From assembly GCA_016927755.1 (NCBI GenBank), contig JAFGLZ010000043.1, forward strand, positions 31,732 through 95,731: a stretch of DNA of 64,000 bases. The letters run 5' to 3'. Position numbers and translations under genes: made by a program. Source of the stretch: Phycisphaerae bacterium. GTDB lineage: Bacteria; Planctomycetota; Phycisphaerae; UBA1845; JAFGLZ01. Below the pieces are notes generated by a model. The model worked only from the letters and a program-made list of their open reading frames with translations, did no database searches and was not told the DNA's origin. Positions 1-10,181 of the stretch are shown here, one piece after another; the stretch's first letter is position 1, and each line of letters opens with the position of its first letter.

Positions 1-975
1 ACGCGGGCCGCCAAGCTCGTCAGCCGGCACTCGCTCGAGTTCGCCATGCTGGGAGGCGTGCTCGCGGTCGTCCTCGGGGCCGGTCTGGTGATTCTGCACG
101 TTTGGAGCCTCAACCGCTGGGCGAACGATCAGCTTGTCCTCTCAGACATCAAGGCCAACGAGTTGTGGGCCCGGTGGGACGGGGTTCGTTTGGAGCGAGC
201 GTTCGACCGGGGGCACCATGCCATCGGCTATGGGGACTTTGCTCGGGCGAGAGAAGCATTTACCGACGCGATCCGCTTGTCGGAGATGGACGCCTCAGGC
301 AACCGGCTGCGGGATCCCTCCGGGTACGTGGCCCGAGGATTGACGGGCTACATTGCCGAGATCGTCGGGGTCAAGACGACCGGCCCCACGTTCGGGGAGG
401 ATTTCGGGACGGCGCGGGCGCTTCGGCCAAGATCGAGCCTGTTGGAGTTCCTGGCTCGCCTGCCCGATCCGGCCACGGTGAGTGGAACACCCAAAGGGGC
501 GCTGAGGCCCCTGGTCGAGAGCCTCTCGAAGTTCGATGACGAATCGATCAGCGAGTTGACGCATAACCGTCCCGCGCTTGTCTACACCGTGTTCGCGTGG
601 CTGGCGCTGGCTGGGGGTAACACTGAGCTGGCGCTGACCTATGCCGACGAGGCGCTCTCCGCCGACCGAGACCTGACCTACGGCTATTTCGTGCGGGCGC
701 TCGTGCTCCTGGCCAGGGGACGGGCGGGCGACGCGCAGCGGGACGTCCTGGTGGGCATGCACCTGACGGCGCCCCGGATTTCGCAAGGACAAACCAACGT
801 AGCGACGACGCATCTGGTTCGCTCGCTCGTGCTGCTCTTGCTGGGGCAGCGGGACGAGGCGGTTCGCCAGACGCGGTTGGCCATGCGCGCGTTGTCCGAA
901 CTGAGGGAGAAGCCCGGCGGCGGCGGGCCGGATCGACATGCACCCACCACCAAGTCCTCGAGTGCGAAACGATGA
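1..975 (+). CDS. Membrane-anchored TPR protein, C-terminal part (5' cut by window edge)
   Basis: The frame is open from the first base, so the gene very likely starts outside the window; the in-frame ATG at 46 lies inside the membrane segment and is a poor start. The visible protein begins with a basic stretch ([10 protein letters not shown]), then one hydrophobic helix ([14 protein letters not shown]), then a long soluble part with TPR-like helices, such as the region around [15 protein letters not shown] and the repeat around [15 protein letters not shown]. Planctomycetes often have Ser/Thr kinases with this order (kinase, membrane helix, TPR), so a kinase upstream is possible, but no kinase motif is visible here. 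The last codons overlap the tadA start by 4 nt (ATGA). The TPR part probably mediates protein contacts; which face of the membrane it sits on cannot be told. Confidence 0.7.
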   Translation, partial: TRAAKLVSRHSLEFAMLGGVLAVVLGAGLVILHVWSLNRWANDQLVLSDIKANELWARWDGVRLERAFDRGHHAIGYGDFARAREAFTDAIRLSEMDASGNRLRDPSGYVARGLTGYIAEIVGVKTTGPTFGEDFGTARALRPRSSLLEFLARLPDPATVSGTPKGALRPLVESLSKFDDESISELTHNRPALVYTVFAWLALAGGNTELALTYADEALSADRDLTYGYFVRALVLLARGRAGDAQRDVLVGMHLTAPRISQGQTNVATTHLVRSLVLLLLGQRDEAVRQTRLAMRALSELREKPGGGGPDRHAPTTKSSSAKR

Positions 976-1463
976 TCGACGTAGGTGAGCTGCCTCTGAT
1001 GCAGCAGGACGAACATTTCATGCGCCTAGCGCTGCGGGAAGCGACCGCGGCATTGGACCACCAGGACGTGCCCGTCGGGGCGGTGATCGTTCGGGAGGGT
1101 CGGGTCATCGCCCGGGGCCACAATCAGCGGGAGCTGCTGAATGACCCGACGGCGCACGCGGAGATGCTCGCGCTGACGGCGGCGGCAGAAGCGGTGGGCG
1201 CCTGGCGATTGGACGGGTGTACGATCTACGTGACGCTCGAGCCATGTCCGATGTGCGCGGGCGCGATCGTGCAGGCGCGAGTGCCGCGGTTGGTCTATGG
1301 GGCGACCGATCCCAAGACGGGCGCGTGCGGTTCGCTCTATGCGATCACGACCGACGAGCGGCTCAACCATCAGGTGATCACGGAAGGCGGCGTGCTGGAG
1401 CACGACGCCGCTGATCTGCTACGAGCGTTCTTCGCCGAGCAGCGCGCGATGGGGAAGAAGTAA
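972..1463 (+). CDS. tadA: tRNA adenosine(34) deaminase TadA
   Basis: Deaminates adenosine 34 to inosine in the wobble position of tRNA-Arg(ACG). Cytidine-deaminase-fold zinc site: H62 and catalytic E64 in the HAE motif, then P91-C-P-M-C95 with the two Cys ligands. The length (163 aa) is typical. The ATG at 972 overlaps the previous stop (ATGA), suggesting coupled translation. A second in-frame ATG at 999 has an AGGTGAG-like ribosome site about 9 nt upstream and gives the N terminus usual for TadA ([11 protein letters not shown]), so 999 may be the real start. The gene is followed at once by the convergent gene at 1543. The identification is secure; only the start is open. Confidence 0.95.
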   Translation: MIDVGELPLMQQDEHFMRLALREATAALDHQDVPVGAVIVREGRVIARGHNQRELLNDPTAHAEMLALTAAAEAVGAWRLDGCTIYVTLEPCPMCAGAIVQARVPRLVYGATDPKTGACGSLYAITTDERLNHQVITEGGVLEHDAADLLRAFFAEQRAMGKK

Positions 1464-1542
1464 GGCCCGCCGCGGGAATGCGGTTTCATTATCTGGAACC
1501 CCTCGCCGGCCGCTTCTGGCTCGGCGCCGCTTGCGTCGTTCT

Positions 1543-3123
1543 TCAGACGAGCCCCTTCGCGCGGGCGTCTTCCGCCAGCCGCAGGAATGTGTCGGGCCGG
1601 ACGACGGTGTAGCCCTTGGCCTCCAGCCTGCGGATCACGTCGATGACGACGTCCATGTCGGCCTGATAGCAATTGACGTGTCCGGCCAGGAATGCCGGGG
1701 CGGGTTGCTGTTCGGCGCCCTGCTCGAACTCTCGGATCGTGGCGTCGACGTCGCTGCGCACGAGGGCGACGGTCGGGCACCAGCACTTGCCGTCGACCCA
1801 GCGCGGGCCCTCGCCGGGGATTCGCTCCCAGCCCTGGAAGAAGCCCAGGGCCTGGGGGATGCCTCGGACGTAACGCTCGACCATCCGGGGATCGACCCAG
1901 TCGGCGCCCTTCTGGTCCTTGATGCCGCCGAACTCCTCCATCTGCTTCTTGGTGTAGCAGACGGGTCCGTCCTTGAGCCGGTGCTCGATCGCTCCGCCGG
2001 GCCGGTGGCGGACGGCGCGGTTGATGGCCCAGATCGTTCGGAGCGAGGTGGCCTGCATCGCCTCGGCCGTGTGACGCAGGAAGCCCTGCCAGTCGGCGAA
2101 GCCACTCAGGTAGTTGTATCCGATGCCGGACGGGCCGCAGACGAGGTAGTCGTTCTCGGCGCGGGAGGCGAAGTAGTATTCGAGGATCGCCGGGCCGACG
2201 GTCGCGAAGATCGGCGCGACCTCCCACCCGATCGGGACCTCGCCTCGCCGGGGATGCAGCCAGAACTTCTTCTGGACGTCGGCCATCGAATGCCACGAGT
2301 CACCGTCGGACAGCGTGATTGCCACGTACCGGCTCGACGGGTCGCAGACGGCGGATTCGGCGTGGGATTGAGCGTATGCCTTGTGGGGTCGGACGTGCTG
2401 ATGGAAGGACATGTTCCACGCGCCGGCGCAGTAGACCCAGACGTTGTGCCTACTGCCGAAGTAGACGTGGGTGGCCTCGCTGTCGCTGCCTGTGTGCCAG
2501 CCGAGCATCATGGCATGGTCGGGGGCGTCGGACTGGACGCGATGCCAGAGGGCTGCTTCGACGGGGAAGTCGGCTTCGTTGACGGTCAGGCCCATGCAGA
2601 ACCCGCGTCGGGCGACGAGGAAGTCCATCGTCGGTCGTGGGCCGACGGTCTTGCCGTGCTCGTAGTTGGCCAGGACGGAGCCGTCGCACCGTTTCATCAC
2701 GTTGTCGACGGCCCAGCGGTAGGCGGTGAGCTTGTCGGGCCATCTACCGGTGAGGTCGTCGATACACTTCAGCCCGAGGTCGGTGAGCCTTCGGACGCGG
2801 CTTGGCGGGCAGACGATGGCGTCCTCCGTGCCCGCAAGGCACATCGCGACGTTGACGGTATCCGGTTGCTTTGGGTCGTAGACGATGAATCCCTTTGCGC
2901 ATCCGGCATGCGAGGCGACGGCCTGGTCGAGGGGGACTGGTTTGCCCCTCAGCCCATAGTCCTCGTACCACCGGACCCAGTGATGCTCCGGGCCTTCGTC
3001 GCGGGGCAGCAGATAGACGCGCGGCTCAGCGCGATTGGCAAGCCCCTGCAGGCTCAGCAGCGTCGGGACATCCTCGCTGGATATTCCCTCGAGCGAAACG
3101 AGATCGTACGTGCGATGCGCCAT
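1543..3123 (-). CDS. GxGYxYP-type putative glycoside hydrolase
   Basis: A 526-aa protein without a signal peptide. Near residue 330 it has the sequence GPSGIGYNYLSGF, which fits the motif naming the GxGYxYP family, a group assigned to putative glycoside hydrolases on fold grounds. Family architecture is an N-terminal domain (roughly residues 5-230 here) and a C-terminal TIM-barrel-like domain (roughly 240-520) with conserved acidic patches such as LSDGDSWHSM. No substrate is established for the family as far as I know. It sits 41 nt downstream of the 1535-aa secreted protein on the same strand and is probably co-transcribed. Lack of an export signal beside a secreted partner suggests a cytoplasmic role on an imported product, or an N terminus that starts further upstream. 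Confidence 0.75.
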   Translation of the reverse strand: MAHRTYDLVSLEGISSEDVPTLLSLQGLANRAEPRVYLLPRDEGPEHHWVRWYEDYGLRGKPVPLDQAVASHAGCAKGFIVYDPKQPDTVNVAMCLAGTEDAIVCPPSRVRRLTDLGLKCIDDLTGRWPDKLTAYRWAVDNVMKRCDGSVLANYEHGKTVGPRPTMDFLVARRGFCMGLTVNEADFPVEAALWHRVQSDAPDHAMMLGWHTGSDSEATHVYFGSRHNVWVYCAGAWNMSFHQHVRPHKAYAQSHAESAVCDPSSRYVAITLSDGDSWHSMADVQKKFWLHPRRGEVPIGWEVAPIFATVGPAILEYYFASRAENDYLVCGPSGIGYNYLSGFADWQGFLRHTAEAMQATSLRTIWAINRAVRHRPGGAIEHRLKDGPVCYTKKQMEEFGGIKDQKGADWVDPRMVERYVRGIPQALGFFQGWERIPGEGPRWVDGKCWCPTVALVRSDVDATIREFEQGAEQQPAPAFLAGHVNCYQADMDVVIDVIRRLEAKGYTVVRPDTFLRLAEDARAKGLV

Positions 3124-3164
3124 CGAATCGGATCCTCCAGTCCAGGTTGTCCCTTCTCGGGATT

Positions 3165-6100
3165 CTACTCCACCGGCACCAGCAGCCGCATCGTCGGGAG
3201 GTCCAGCCCGATCTCGACGCTATCGCCCTCGGCGTGGAGCCAGCCCTTGGCGCTCGTGTATGGCCCCACATCGACGCACGAGGTGCCCTCGCATCCGTCT
3301 TCGAGCTTGAAGCGGAGGCAGAGGTTGCGGACCTTCATGGAGTCGCGGCCGGGATTCTTGATGACGAGGCGGTTGGTGTGCCCGATCGTTTTGAGCGCGT
3401 CCTTGGGTACGGGCACGGCGCCGGCCTGCCAGACGGTGTCGGAGGTCGAGGGCGGGGTCATGCCGATCTTCACGCCGTTGAGGTAGAGGTACGACGCGTA
3501 CTGGCCGATCTGCACGCCGGCCGTTTCGAGCGTGACCTCCGCCGAGACGATCCGGGAGAGGTCCGCGGCCTTGAGGCCTTTGAGCGGTTTGGGCGGGGGC
3601 AGGAAGGCCGGGGCGGGCCTGGTCTCGTGGATCTCGACGGCCATCGCGTCCTGGCCCATGGTAATGCGGGGCTCGCCCCAGCAGGCCCAGTCGGAGTTGG
3701 AGTCATCGGCGGGTCCGACGTCGGCGATCAGCTTCAGGCAGATCCGCTTTCCAGCGTAGGCGGACAGATCGACGCGCTGGGGCGACCATTGAGAGAGGCG
3801 GGCGTACTGTTTGGCGAAGACCTCGCGCTCTTCGTCTTTGTCGATCACGACGACCTTGAAGAGGCAGCCGTCCGTGGTCGTTGAGCCCTCGCGGAAGCCC
3901 AGAGAGAACTCGAGGCAGGGCGTGCCGGTCGGCAACGCGACCGGGATCTTGGCGAACGTGTATCCCACGCCGGTCTTGAAGGGCGGGTGCATGAAGATGG
4001 CGGTCTTCGCCTGGCCGCCGACGGTTTCGGGTCCGGCGTGGGCGTATCCGCCCGTGGCTTCGGGGTCACAGGGCTGTTCCTGCCCGCCACGGATACGGTG
4101 GCCCGTCTCCATCGGCAGCGAGAGCAGGTTAGCGACGATCCAGTCGGTGGGCCTCGTGCGGAGATAGCGCGTCACCACCGCCGACCGATGGTCATGGATT
4201 ACTTTCAGCGAGACGGGCTCGACTGACGGCGCGTCGGGCGGATGGAGCGTCCATGACAGATCGAGGGGGGAGTCCGGGGGCAACTCGACCGTTCGCGTGG
4301 GGGGGGCGGCGCGCCAGGTCTCGGGCGCGGTCAGGGATACCTGAGCCTGGGCTGGCGCGGCCAGATAACTCCGGACGGTCGTTCGAAGCGAGGTCGGCCG
4401 CCCGAGGGAGTGGGGTCGGTCGGTCGGGTGAATCGCCAGATCGAAGACGGGTACGGCGGTCACGTCGAACCAGCGTTCATCGACGACGGTGCGATCCGGT
4501 TGCTGGAGTCGGAACCGATACCAGCAGCGCGTGTGGGGCCTTACGGCATCGGGCAGCTTCAAGGCCATCCGCGCCGAGCGAGCGTCTGACAGCTTGACGG
4601 CGCCTTGTGGCGCCTCGGAGCCGTCGGGCGTGACGAACGAGGCGGTGACGCTGAGCGTTGAGGGCTTCACGTCAGAGGCTGTCTTCACCGTTACCGTGAC
4701 GGGCAACGAGTCGCCGATGATCTGCTTTCGCGTCGGCGTCTGGAAGGTCCAGCGATTTCGCGGGGCGTCGAAGGTTGGGGCCGAGACGCGGTACTTGATC
4801 GCCCCCTTGATCGGCATGACGGTGATTTCATCGCTGCCGACTCGAAGGCCGGCCTTGGCGATTTCCTTGCCGGTGACGTCGTGGGCGGTCGCGGCGAACC
4901 TCGCTCCCTTCGGGCGCGCGAGCCATTCAGTCGATACGGTGACTTCCTCGCACTGCGTGGCCGGGATGATCCACCAGGCGCCCTGGCCGTCCGGCTTGAC
5001 GGCGACGGCGCCCCGGGCCGAGATCACCGGCGATCGCACGACGTCGCCCCTGGAATCGAGGTAGAGGTAGTCCTTGGCGCTCACGAGCTCGTGTCGGACT
5101 CCGCCGACCTGGGCGGAGTAGGCCAGGATGTCGCCGGGCTTCTGGGCGAGGAACGAGCGGGGGGGCAGTCGGTACGACTTGTCGTCGACGAGGAGGTCCC
5201 AGCTCTGCTCCGGGTTGAGGTTGCACCAGACGTCGAGGCCGTTCTCGTATCGTATGTGGATTTGTCGACGCTTGTAGACCTCGCTGATCAGCGCCGCTGA
5301 CGTGTCGAGCAGGCGCTTGCCGTCGAAGTATCGGATGGCGGCGACGGGGACCATCGAATATCGCTGCTGGAGGGCCTGGAGGAGGTGGTAGGACTTCAGC
5401 GTGCCGTCGAGTCCCCACTCGTTGGCGAGGTAGCCGATGTGGCCGAAGGCGATCGTGCTGACGTGGAACTGATCGAAGTAAGGGCTGAGGCGCGAGCGGT
5501 CATCCCGCCAGGCGCCCTTGACGGGGTAGTACATATCGGGGGCGCCCATGCCGAAGTCGGTGCAGAGCGGATGGGCCTTGAGGAGCCAGAAGTCGACGAT
5601 GGGCTCGATCAGCGAACCCTGATTGTAGGGCACTATCTGTCCATAGTTGCCGTCGACGATGCCGGCATAGAACCACTGGTGGCAGCCCTCGCTGAAGACA
5701 GGCCCATGGTGTGCCTTACTCTCGTTCCAGAGGAGTCGCGCGAAGGCGTTGAACTGCGTTCGGAACATGCCGGCGCCAGGGGTCCGAGCGTCATAGTCCG
5801 TCCGTCCCCAGGGGGTATAGGCCGTGTGAACGTCGCAGTACTGGGCGGTGGTGCCGAACTTCTCGTGGATCCGTGGCGCATACCAGGCCTCCTTTTCGGC
5901 GGCGCGCAGCGGTTTGAGGGCGTAGCACCGGAACCAGGCCGTCTGCCAAGAGCCGTCGGGGTTGAGGCAGACGTCGTCCTCGTTCCAGTTTGAGTTGACG
6001 GGGGCGAAGTCGACGTAGTTCGTGTAGGTTCCGAAGCGGTAGCCCTGCTGGCGGACCCACTTGCCGTATTCGGCGAGCCCTTCGTCGCCGATTCGCGGTG

Positions 6101-7772
6101 CGGCGCGCAACCGCATCGTGAAGCTCTCGCCGGCGTCGCGCCATCCGACCTCGTGATGGCAGGCGATGAATTTGTCGATGCCGTAGGCCTTGTATTGGGC
6201 CAGCATCTCCTGCTGTGGGTGGCCGATGTTGCGCCAGGTGTACTGGCGAGCAATGTCGCCGGTATCACACTTGGGATTGGGGATACCGGGCAGGACCTCG
6301 TGCACGTCGCTGCTGACGTTGATGAAGATGCGCTCGCGGAGATCGTTTCGCTTGCCGTCGGTTTTCGGCATGTACGCCGAGCCGCCCGCGTAGGCCAGGC
6401 AGCCCTGTTCGACGACGCGGGGCGCGCCGAAGAGTATGGAGGCGTCGGAGTTGTAGTAGTCGATCAGCGAGAGGAGGAAGAGGGGGGAGTCCTTGCCGGG
6501 CGAGCAGACAATCCTCGGCCAGTCGAGCCCGTAGGTCAGGAAGGGCATGTAGATCGCCTTGGGGCTCGGCAGCCCCTCGGCCAGACCGATGTCCAGGCGG
6601 GTGGCCTTTCCGCCCCGGGCGGCGACGTCAACGATGAGCGACTTGCCTTTGATCCGCAGCTCGTAGGTATATCGGGCGGACTGACCGTCGCGGCTGATTT
6701 CCCACTCGGACAGGACTCGCTGGTCGTCGGCGTCGTGGCGGAGGAGCTTGGTGGCGGCGTCCTTGGACCCGGGTTTCACGTGTTTGCCGGCAAGGTCGAA
6801 CTCGATACCGCCGAGCCGGCAGGGACGGAAACTCAGGCCGAAGGCGTCGACGACGAGGTCGTCGAGCAGGCCGGTCTTCGGCTCGTAGCGATATCGAATG
6901 CGGCCGTTGGCGCCGTCGGCGATCAGGTCGTAGCGCGGTCCGGTCGCCTTGCCGGCGTCGTCCGAGGGCTTGGGGTTCGCGAGCAGGGAGCTCTTCACCG
7001 GACGGTTGAGCGTCGGCAGGATCGTGTCGGGCGTCGTCGGCCAGGGCAGCTTGTCGGGCACGGGCTCGAACGTGAGCGGCTTGTACTGGATCTCATAGAA
7101 GCTCAGGGCGTCGAAGAAGAGCTTGGCGGGACGATCGTCGGCGCAGCCCGATACCTCGATCCCGATGAATCGGACGGGGTAGTCGATGACGGGGTCCGAT
7201 TTCGAGTCGGACGGCTCGTAGATCCGCTTGTCGCCGGTCGGGCTGACGATCGTTGCGTGCATCAGGAACCAGTAGTCGAAGCTGACCACGCCGATGGAGA
7301 TTCGGTAGTCCTCGTCCTTGGCGTCGCGGACGAGGAGGTGGAGATCCGTTCGCGCGGTCGCCGGGGGGTCGATCCACCCCCAGTTGTTGCCGCGGACCCA
7401 GAGGTTGACGGCGGTGAACTTGCCGGGGATGTCAATGGGCGCGGGCGGCTCGATCACGAATCGGCTGCGGGCCGATTCGCCGGAGTAGAGGGCCTTTGCC
7501 GAGTACTGGCCGAAAACGAGTTCCTCTCGCGAGCGGAACAGCTTGACCTTGGCCCCGTCGAGGCAGCGGACGCGCCAGCCGGTCAGGTCCTCGAAATCGA
7601 CGAGTTGCGGGTGATTGGGCTGGGTTCGATTGGCCCAGTCCATCTCATACGGGCGTTTGCCCGGCTTGGCGTTGGGCTCGTCGGTGTTTGAGGCAGGCGT
7701 TGTCGTGGGTCCAGCCGCATGGATGGATGCGGCTTGCGCGAGGAGAAGCACGATCGCGGCGGTTGTCTTCAT
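3165..7772 (-). CDS. Large secreted glycosidase-like multidomain protein
   Basis: 1535 aa with a clear signal peptide (MKTTAAIVLLLAQAASIHAAG). An N-terminal beta-sandwich, carbohydrate-binding-like region (about 50-220) with motifs such as LTGWRV and VNLWVRGNNWGW is followed by a central part that reads like a TIM-barrel glycosidase. Around residue 640 it has CDVHTAYTPWGRTDYD and then PGAGMF, acid-rich and aromatic as in GH101-like or DUF5696-like barrels. The C-terminal third (about 950-1530) has several beta-sandwich modules. Start: ATG at 7772 with AGGAG 11 nt upstream on the minus strand. I cannot assign a numbered family with confidence; a role in extracellular glycan breakdown follows from architecture and context. 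It probably heads the operon with the GxGYxYP gene. Confidence 0.7.
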   Translation of the reverse strand: MKTTAAIVLLLAQAASIHAAGPTTTPASNTDEPNAKPGKRPYEMDWANRTQPNHPQLVDFEDLTGWRVRCLDGAKVKLFRSREELVFGQYSAKALYSGESARSRFVIEPPAPIDIPGKFTAVNLWVRGNNWGWIDPPATARTDLHLLVRDAKDEDYRISIGVVSFDYWFLMHATIVSPTGDKRIYEPSDSKSDPVIDYPVRFIGIEVSGCADDRPAKLFFDALSFYEIQYKPLTFEPVPDKLPWPTTPDTILPTLNRPVKSSLLANPKPSDDAGKATGPRYDLIADGANGRIRYRYEPKTGLLDDLVVDAFGLSFRPCRLGGIEFDLAGKHVKPGSKDAATKLLRHDADDQRVLSEWEISRDGQSARYTYELRIKGKSLIVDVAARGGKATRLDIGLAEGLPSPKAIYMPFLTYGLDWPRIVCSPGKDSPLFLLSLIDYYNSDASILFGAPRVVEQGCLAYAGGSAYMPKTDGKRNDLRERIFINVSSDVHEVLPGIPNPKCDTGDIARQYTWRNIGHPQQEMLAQYKAYGIDKFIACHHEVGWRDAGESFTMRLRAAPRIGDEGLAEYGKWVRQQGYRFGTYTNYVDFAPVNSNWNEDDVCLNPDGSWQTAWFRCYALKPLRAAEKEAWYAPRIHEKFGTTAQYCDVHTAYTPWGRTDYDARTPGAGMFRTQFNAFARLLWNESKAHHGPVFSEGCHQWFYAGIVDGNYGQIVPYNQGSLIEPIVDFWLLKAHPLCTDFGMGAPDMYYPVKGAWRDDRSRLSPYFDQFHVSTIAFGHIGYLANEWGLDGTLKSYHLLQALQQRYSMVPVAAIRYFDGKRLLDTSAALISEVYKRRQIHIRYENGLDVWCNLNPEQSWDLLVDDKSYRLPPRSFLAQKPGDILAYSAQVGGVRHELVSAKDYLYLDSRGDVVRSPVISARGAVAVKPDGQGAWWIIPATQCEEVTVSTEWLARPKGARFAATAHDVTGKEIAKAGLRVGSDEITVMPIKGAIKYRVSAPTFDAPRNRWTFQTPTRKQIIGDSLPVTVTVKTASDVKPSTLSVTASFVTPDGSEAPQGAVKLSDARSARMALKLPDAVRPHTRCWYRFRLQQPDRTVVDERWFDVTAVPVFDLAIHPTDRPHSLGRPTSLRTTVRSYLAAPAQAQVSLTAPETWRAAPPTRTVELPPDSPLDLSWTLHPPDAPSVEPVSLKVIHDHRSAVVTRYLRTRPTDWIVANLLSLPMETGHRIRGGQEQPCDPEATGGYAHAGPETVGGQAKTAIFMHPPFKTGVGYTFAKIPVALPTGTPCLEFSLGFREGSTTTDGCLFKVVVIDKDEEREVFAKQYARLSQWSPQRVDLSAYAGKRICLKLIADVGPADDSNSDWACWGEPRITMGQDAMAVEIHETRPAPAFLPPPKPLKGLKAADLSRIVSAEVTLETAGVQIGQYASYLYLNGVKIGMTPPSTSDTVWQAGAVPVPKDALKTIGHTNRLVIKNPGRDSMKVRNLCLRFKLEDGCEGTSCVDVGPYTSAKGWLHAEGDSVEIGLDLPTMRLLVPVE

Positions 7773-8123
7773 GGGATGATGTCTCCTGTGATTGCGGCGC
7801 GGATACGCGAACTCGCGGGATCAGCCTAGGCTCGACGCCGCCAAAATCAAGCGGCTCGGGTGCAGCATCATACGGCCATGTGCCGATGATTGGTGGATTA
7901 TGCGGTTCCGAGCGGGGTGGCTCGGTCGATTGCCGTGTGATGCACCTCGGGTGCGCGAGCGACCTCCGGGGCGGCTCCGGACAGGCGACTCGAGGTGAAG
8001 TGTGGCTTGACCTAGGGGTAGCAGGATCGCGTCTGTCCGTCGAGGTCAGGGGTCTTCGGGGGTGACAAGACGCGACCGCGTTGATAACCTTATGGGGTTA
8101 AGGTTTCTGCAAGGGGCTTGGCC
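7773..8123. other. Divergent intergenic region, 1535-aa gene / speA
   Basis: A 351-nt region between divergent genes, so it must hold at least two promoters. No coding sequence is supported. A weak promoter-like pair for the leftward gene can be read on the minus strand near 7815-7860 (TTGATT, 16 nt, TAGGCT). Next to speA there is a short hairpin, listed separately. Confidence 0.5.
8086..8105 (+). promoter_or_regulatory. 7-bp hairpin just upstream of speA ribosome site
   Basis: AACCTTA (8086-8092) and TAAGGTT (8099-8105) are perfect inverted repeats around a 6-nt loop. They end 5 nt before the AAGGGG ribosome site (8111-8116) of speA. It could be an operator or an mRNA structure controlling translation start; the sequence alone does not decide. 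Confidence 0.3.
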
Positions 8124-10103
8124 ATGAGCAAGATCAAGCTGTCAGCCAATAACGGCCATGACACCATGCGTAACTGGCGGATCCAGGACGCCCTGGACCT
8201 GTACGGTATCGACCGTTGGGGGGAGGGCTACTTCCACGTCAACGAGAAGGGTCATATCGAGATTCGCCCGAGCGGCGAGGCGGGACCGCGAATCGACCTG
8301 AAGGAGTTGGTCGACGCGTTGGTCCGTCGGGGTATCGAACTGCCGATGCTCATTCGATTCGGCGATATCCTTCGGCACCGGATTGCCACGCTGCACGGCG
8401 CGTTTCAGCGGGCCATCGACGAATACAGTTACGGCGGACATTACATCGGGGCCTATCCGATCAAGGTCAACCAGCAGCATCAGGTCGTCGAGGAGATCGT
8501 CCGATGCGGGCGGGCGGCTCACTTCGGTCTCGAGGCGGGAAGCAAGCCGGAGTTGCTGGCGGTCCTGGCGCTTCACGACAGTCCGGATGCGCCGATCATC
8601 TGCAACGGCTACAAGGACAACGAGTTCATCGAGATGGTGCTGCTTGCGTCCAAGCTGGGGCGTCGGATCATCCCGGTGGTGGAGAAGTTCAGCGAGTTGG
8701 AGCTGATCCTGGCGGCGGCGGATCGGTTGGACGTCAAGCCGTCGCTTGGCCTGCGGGTCAAGCTCTCCAGCAGGGGCGCGGGGCGTTGGGAGGGTTCAGG
8801 CGGCGATCGCAGCAAGTTCGGGCTGACGATCATAGAGCTGGTGCGGGCGATCGAATACCTCAGGGCCAGCGACGCCCTCGACTGGCTCAAGCTGGTGCAC
8901 TTCCATCTCGGGAGCCAGATCACCAACATCCGAGCCATCCGTGACGGGCTGGAGGAAGCGTGTCGCATCTTCGTCGAGCTCGCCAAGTCGGGCGCCGATC
9001 TGCGGTACATCGACGTGGGGGGCGGGCTGGCCGTCGACTACGACGGCTCGCGGACGAACTTCCACAGTAGCGCCAACTATACCATCCAAGAGTACGCCAA
9101 CGACGTCGTCGCTCACGTGATGGACGCCTGCGACAACGCGGGCGTGCCGCATCCGATCATCGTCTCGGAGTCGGGGCGGGCGCTGGTCGCGCATCACTCG
9201 GTGCTGCTGTTCAACGTTCTGGGCACGAGCGAGCTGGCCACGACGACCGTCCCGGAGTCGCTGCCCGACGACGCGCCGGACGTGCTACATAACCTGCACG
9301 AATGCCTTCGAGGCATTAGCCGAAAGAACATTCAGGAAGCCTTCCACGACGCGATGCACTATCGCGAGGAGGCGATGACGCTGTTCAAGCTGGGGTATCT
9401 GTCGCTCGTGGGGCGAAGCCAGGTCGAGTCCCTGTTCTGGGCCTGCTGCCAGCGAATTCTGAAGATCGTTCGAGATCTGGAATACGTTCCGGAGGAGCTG
9501 CAGCCGCTCGAGCGTGCCCTGAGCGACACGTATTTCTGCAACTTTTCGACGTTCCAGTCCGTGCCGGATTTCTGGGCCGTCGGGCAGTTGTTCCCCGTCG
9601 TGCCGATCCACCGGCTCGACGAAGCGCCGACCCAGCGCGCGACGATCGCCGACGTCACCTGCGATTCGGACGGCAAGATCGACCGCTTCATTGACCTCCG
9701 CGACGTGAAGGACGTGCTGGAGCTGCATCGTACCGACGGCGAGGACTATGTGATCGGCATGTTCCTGACCGGGGCATACCAGGAGATCCTCGGCGACATG
9801 CACAATCTCTTCGGGGACACGAACGCGGTCCACGTCTCGGTCGACGAGGACGGCGAGTATCAGGTCGACCACGTCATCAAGGGCGATACGATCAAGAGGG
9901 TGCTCGGGTACGTCGAGTATGAGGCGGACGACCTGATCAACCGGCTGCGCCGCAGCGTCGAGAACGCGGTGCGGAAGGGCCGGATCAGCCTGGAGGAGTC
10001 GGCCTACTTCCTTCGTCGCTACGAGCGAGGGCTGGAGGGGTACACCTACCTCAGCCAGAGGAGCACGGACTACCGGAATGCGGCGGGCCAGTTGATCCGA
10101 TAG
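8124..10103 (+). CDS. speA: Biosynthetic arginine decarboxylase
   Basis: Converts arginine to agmatine, the first step of polyamine synthesis by the agmatine route. It is a PLP-dependent fold-III enzyme; the Schiff-base lysine is in AYPIKVNQ (about residue 114), followed by HFGLEAGSKPEL, the barrel motif KLVHFHLGSQ and the glycine-rich phosphate site DVGGGLAVDYDG. The length (659 aa) matches SpeA. An upstream in-frame TTG (8118) exists, but ATG at 8124 is preferred because AAGGGG lies 7 nt before it. No agmatinase or agmatine deiminase gene is in the window, so the rest of the pathway is elsewhere. It stands as a single gene with 78 nt to the next. Confidence 0.95.
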   Translation: MSKIKLSANNGHDTMRNWRIQDALDLYGIDRWGEGYFHVNEKGHIEIRPSGEAGPRIDLKELVDALVRRGIELPMLIRFGDILRHRIATLHGAFQRAIDEYSYGGHYIGAYPIKVNQQHQVVEEIVRCGRAAHFGLEAGSKPELLAVLALHDSPDAPIICNGYKDNEFIEMVLLASKLGRRIIPVVEKFSELELILAAADRLDVKPSLGLRVKLSSRGAGRWEGSGGDRSKFGLTIIELVRAIEYLRASDALDWLKLVHFHLGSQITNIRAIRDGLEEACRIFVELAKSGADLRYIDVGGGLAVDYDGSRTNFHSSANYTIQEYANDVVAHVMDACDNAGVPHPIIVSESGRALVAHHSVLLFNVLGTSELATTTVPESLPDDAPDVLHNLHECLRGISRKNIQEAFHDAMHYREEAMTLFKLGYLSLVGRSQVESLFWACCQRILKIVRDLEYVPEELQPLERALSDTYFCNFSTFQSVPDFWAVGQLFPVVPIHRLDEAPTQRATIADVTCDSDGKIDRFIDLRDVKDVLELHRTDGEDYVIGMFLTGAYQEILGDMHNLFGDTNAVHVSVDEDGEYQVDHVIKGDTIKRVLGYVEYEADDLINRLRRSVENAVRKGRISLEESAYFLRRYERGLEGYTYLSQRSTDYRNAAGQLIR

Positions 10104-10181
10104 TTCGCTTCCGTAGATGCGATCCTCGCCCCGGCGGACGTCGGGTCCTCCAGGAGAACGATCCGAGCCGTCAGGGGACGC

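Noticed and set aside
1531..3486. Long plus-strand frame (651 codons) opposite the GxGYxYP gene
   Set aside because: Sequence is a typical antisense shadow of a GC-rich gene (rich in Val, Asp, Gly, Arg), no motif; the minus-strand protein has a family motif and ribosome context.
6153..7691. 512-codon plus-strand frame opposite the 1535-aa gene
   Set aside because: Antisense shadow with the same composition bias; no domain and no ribosome site.
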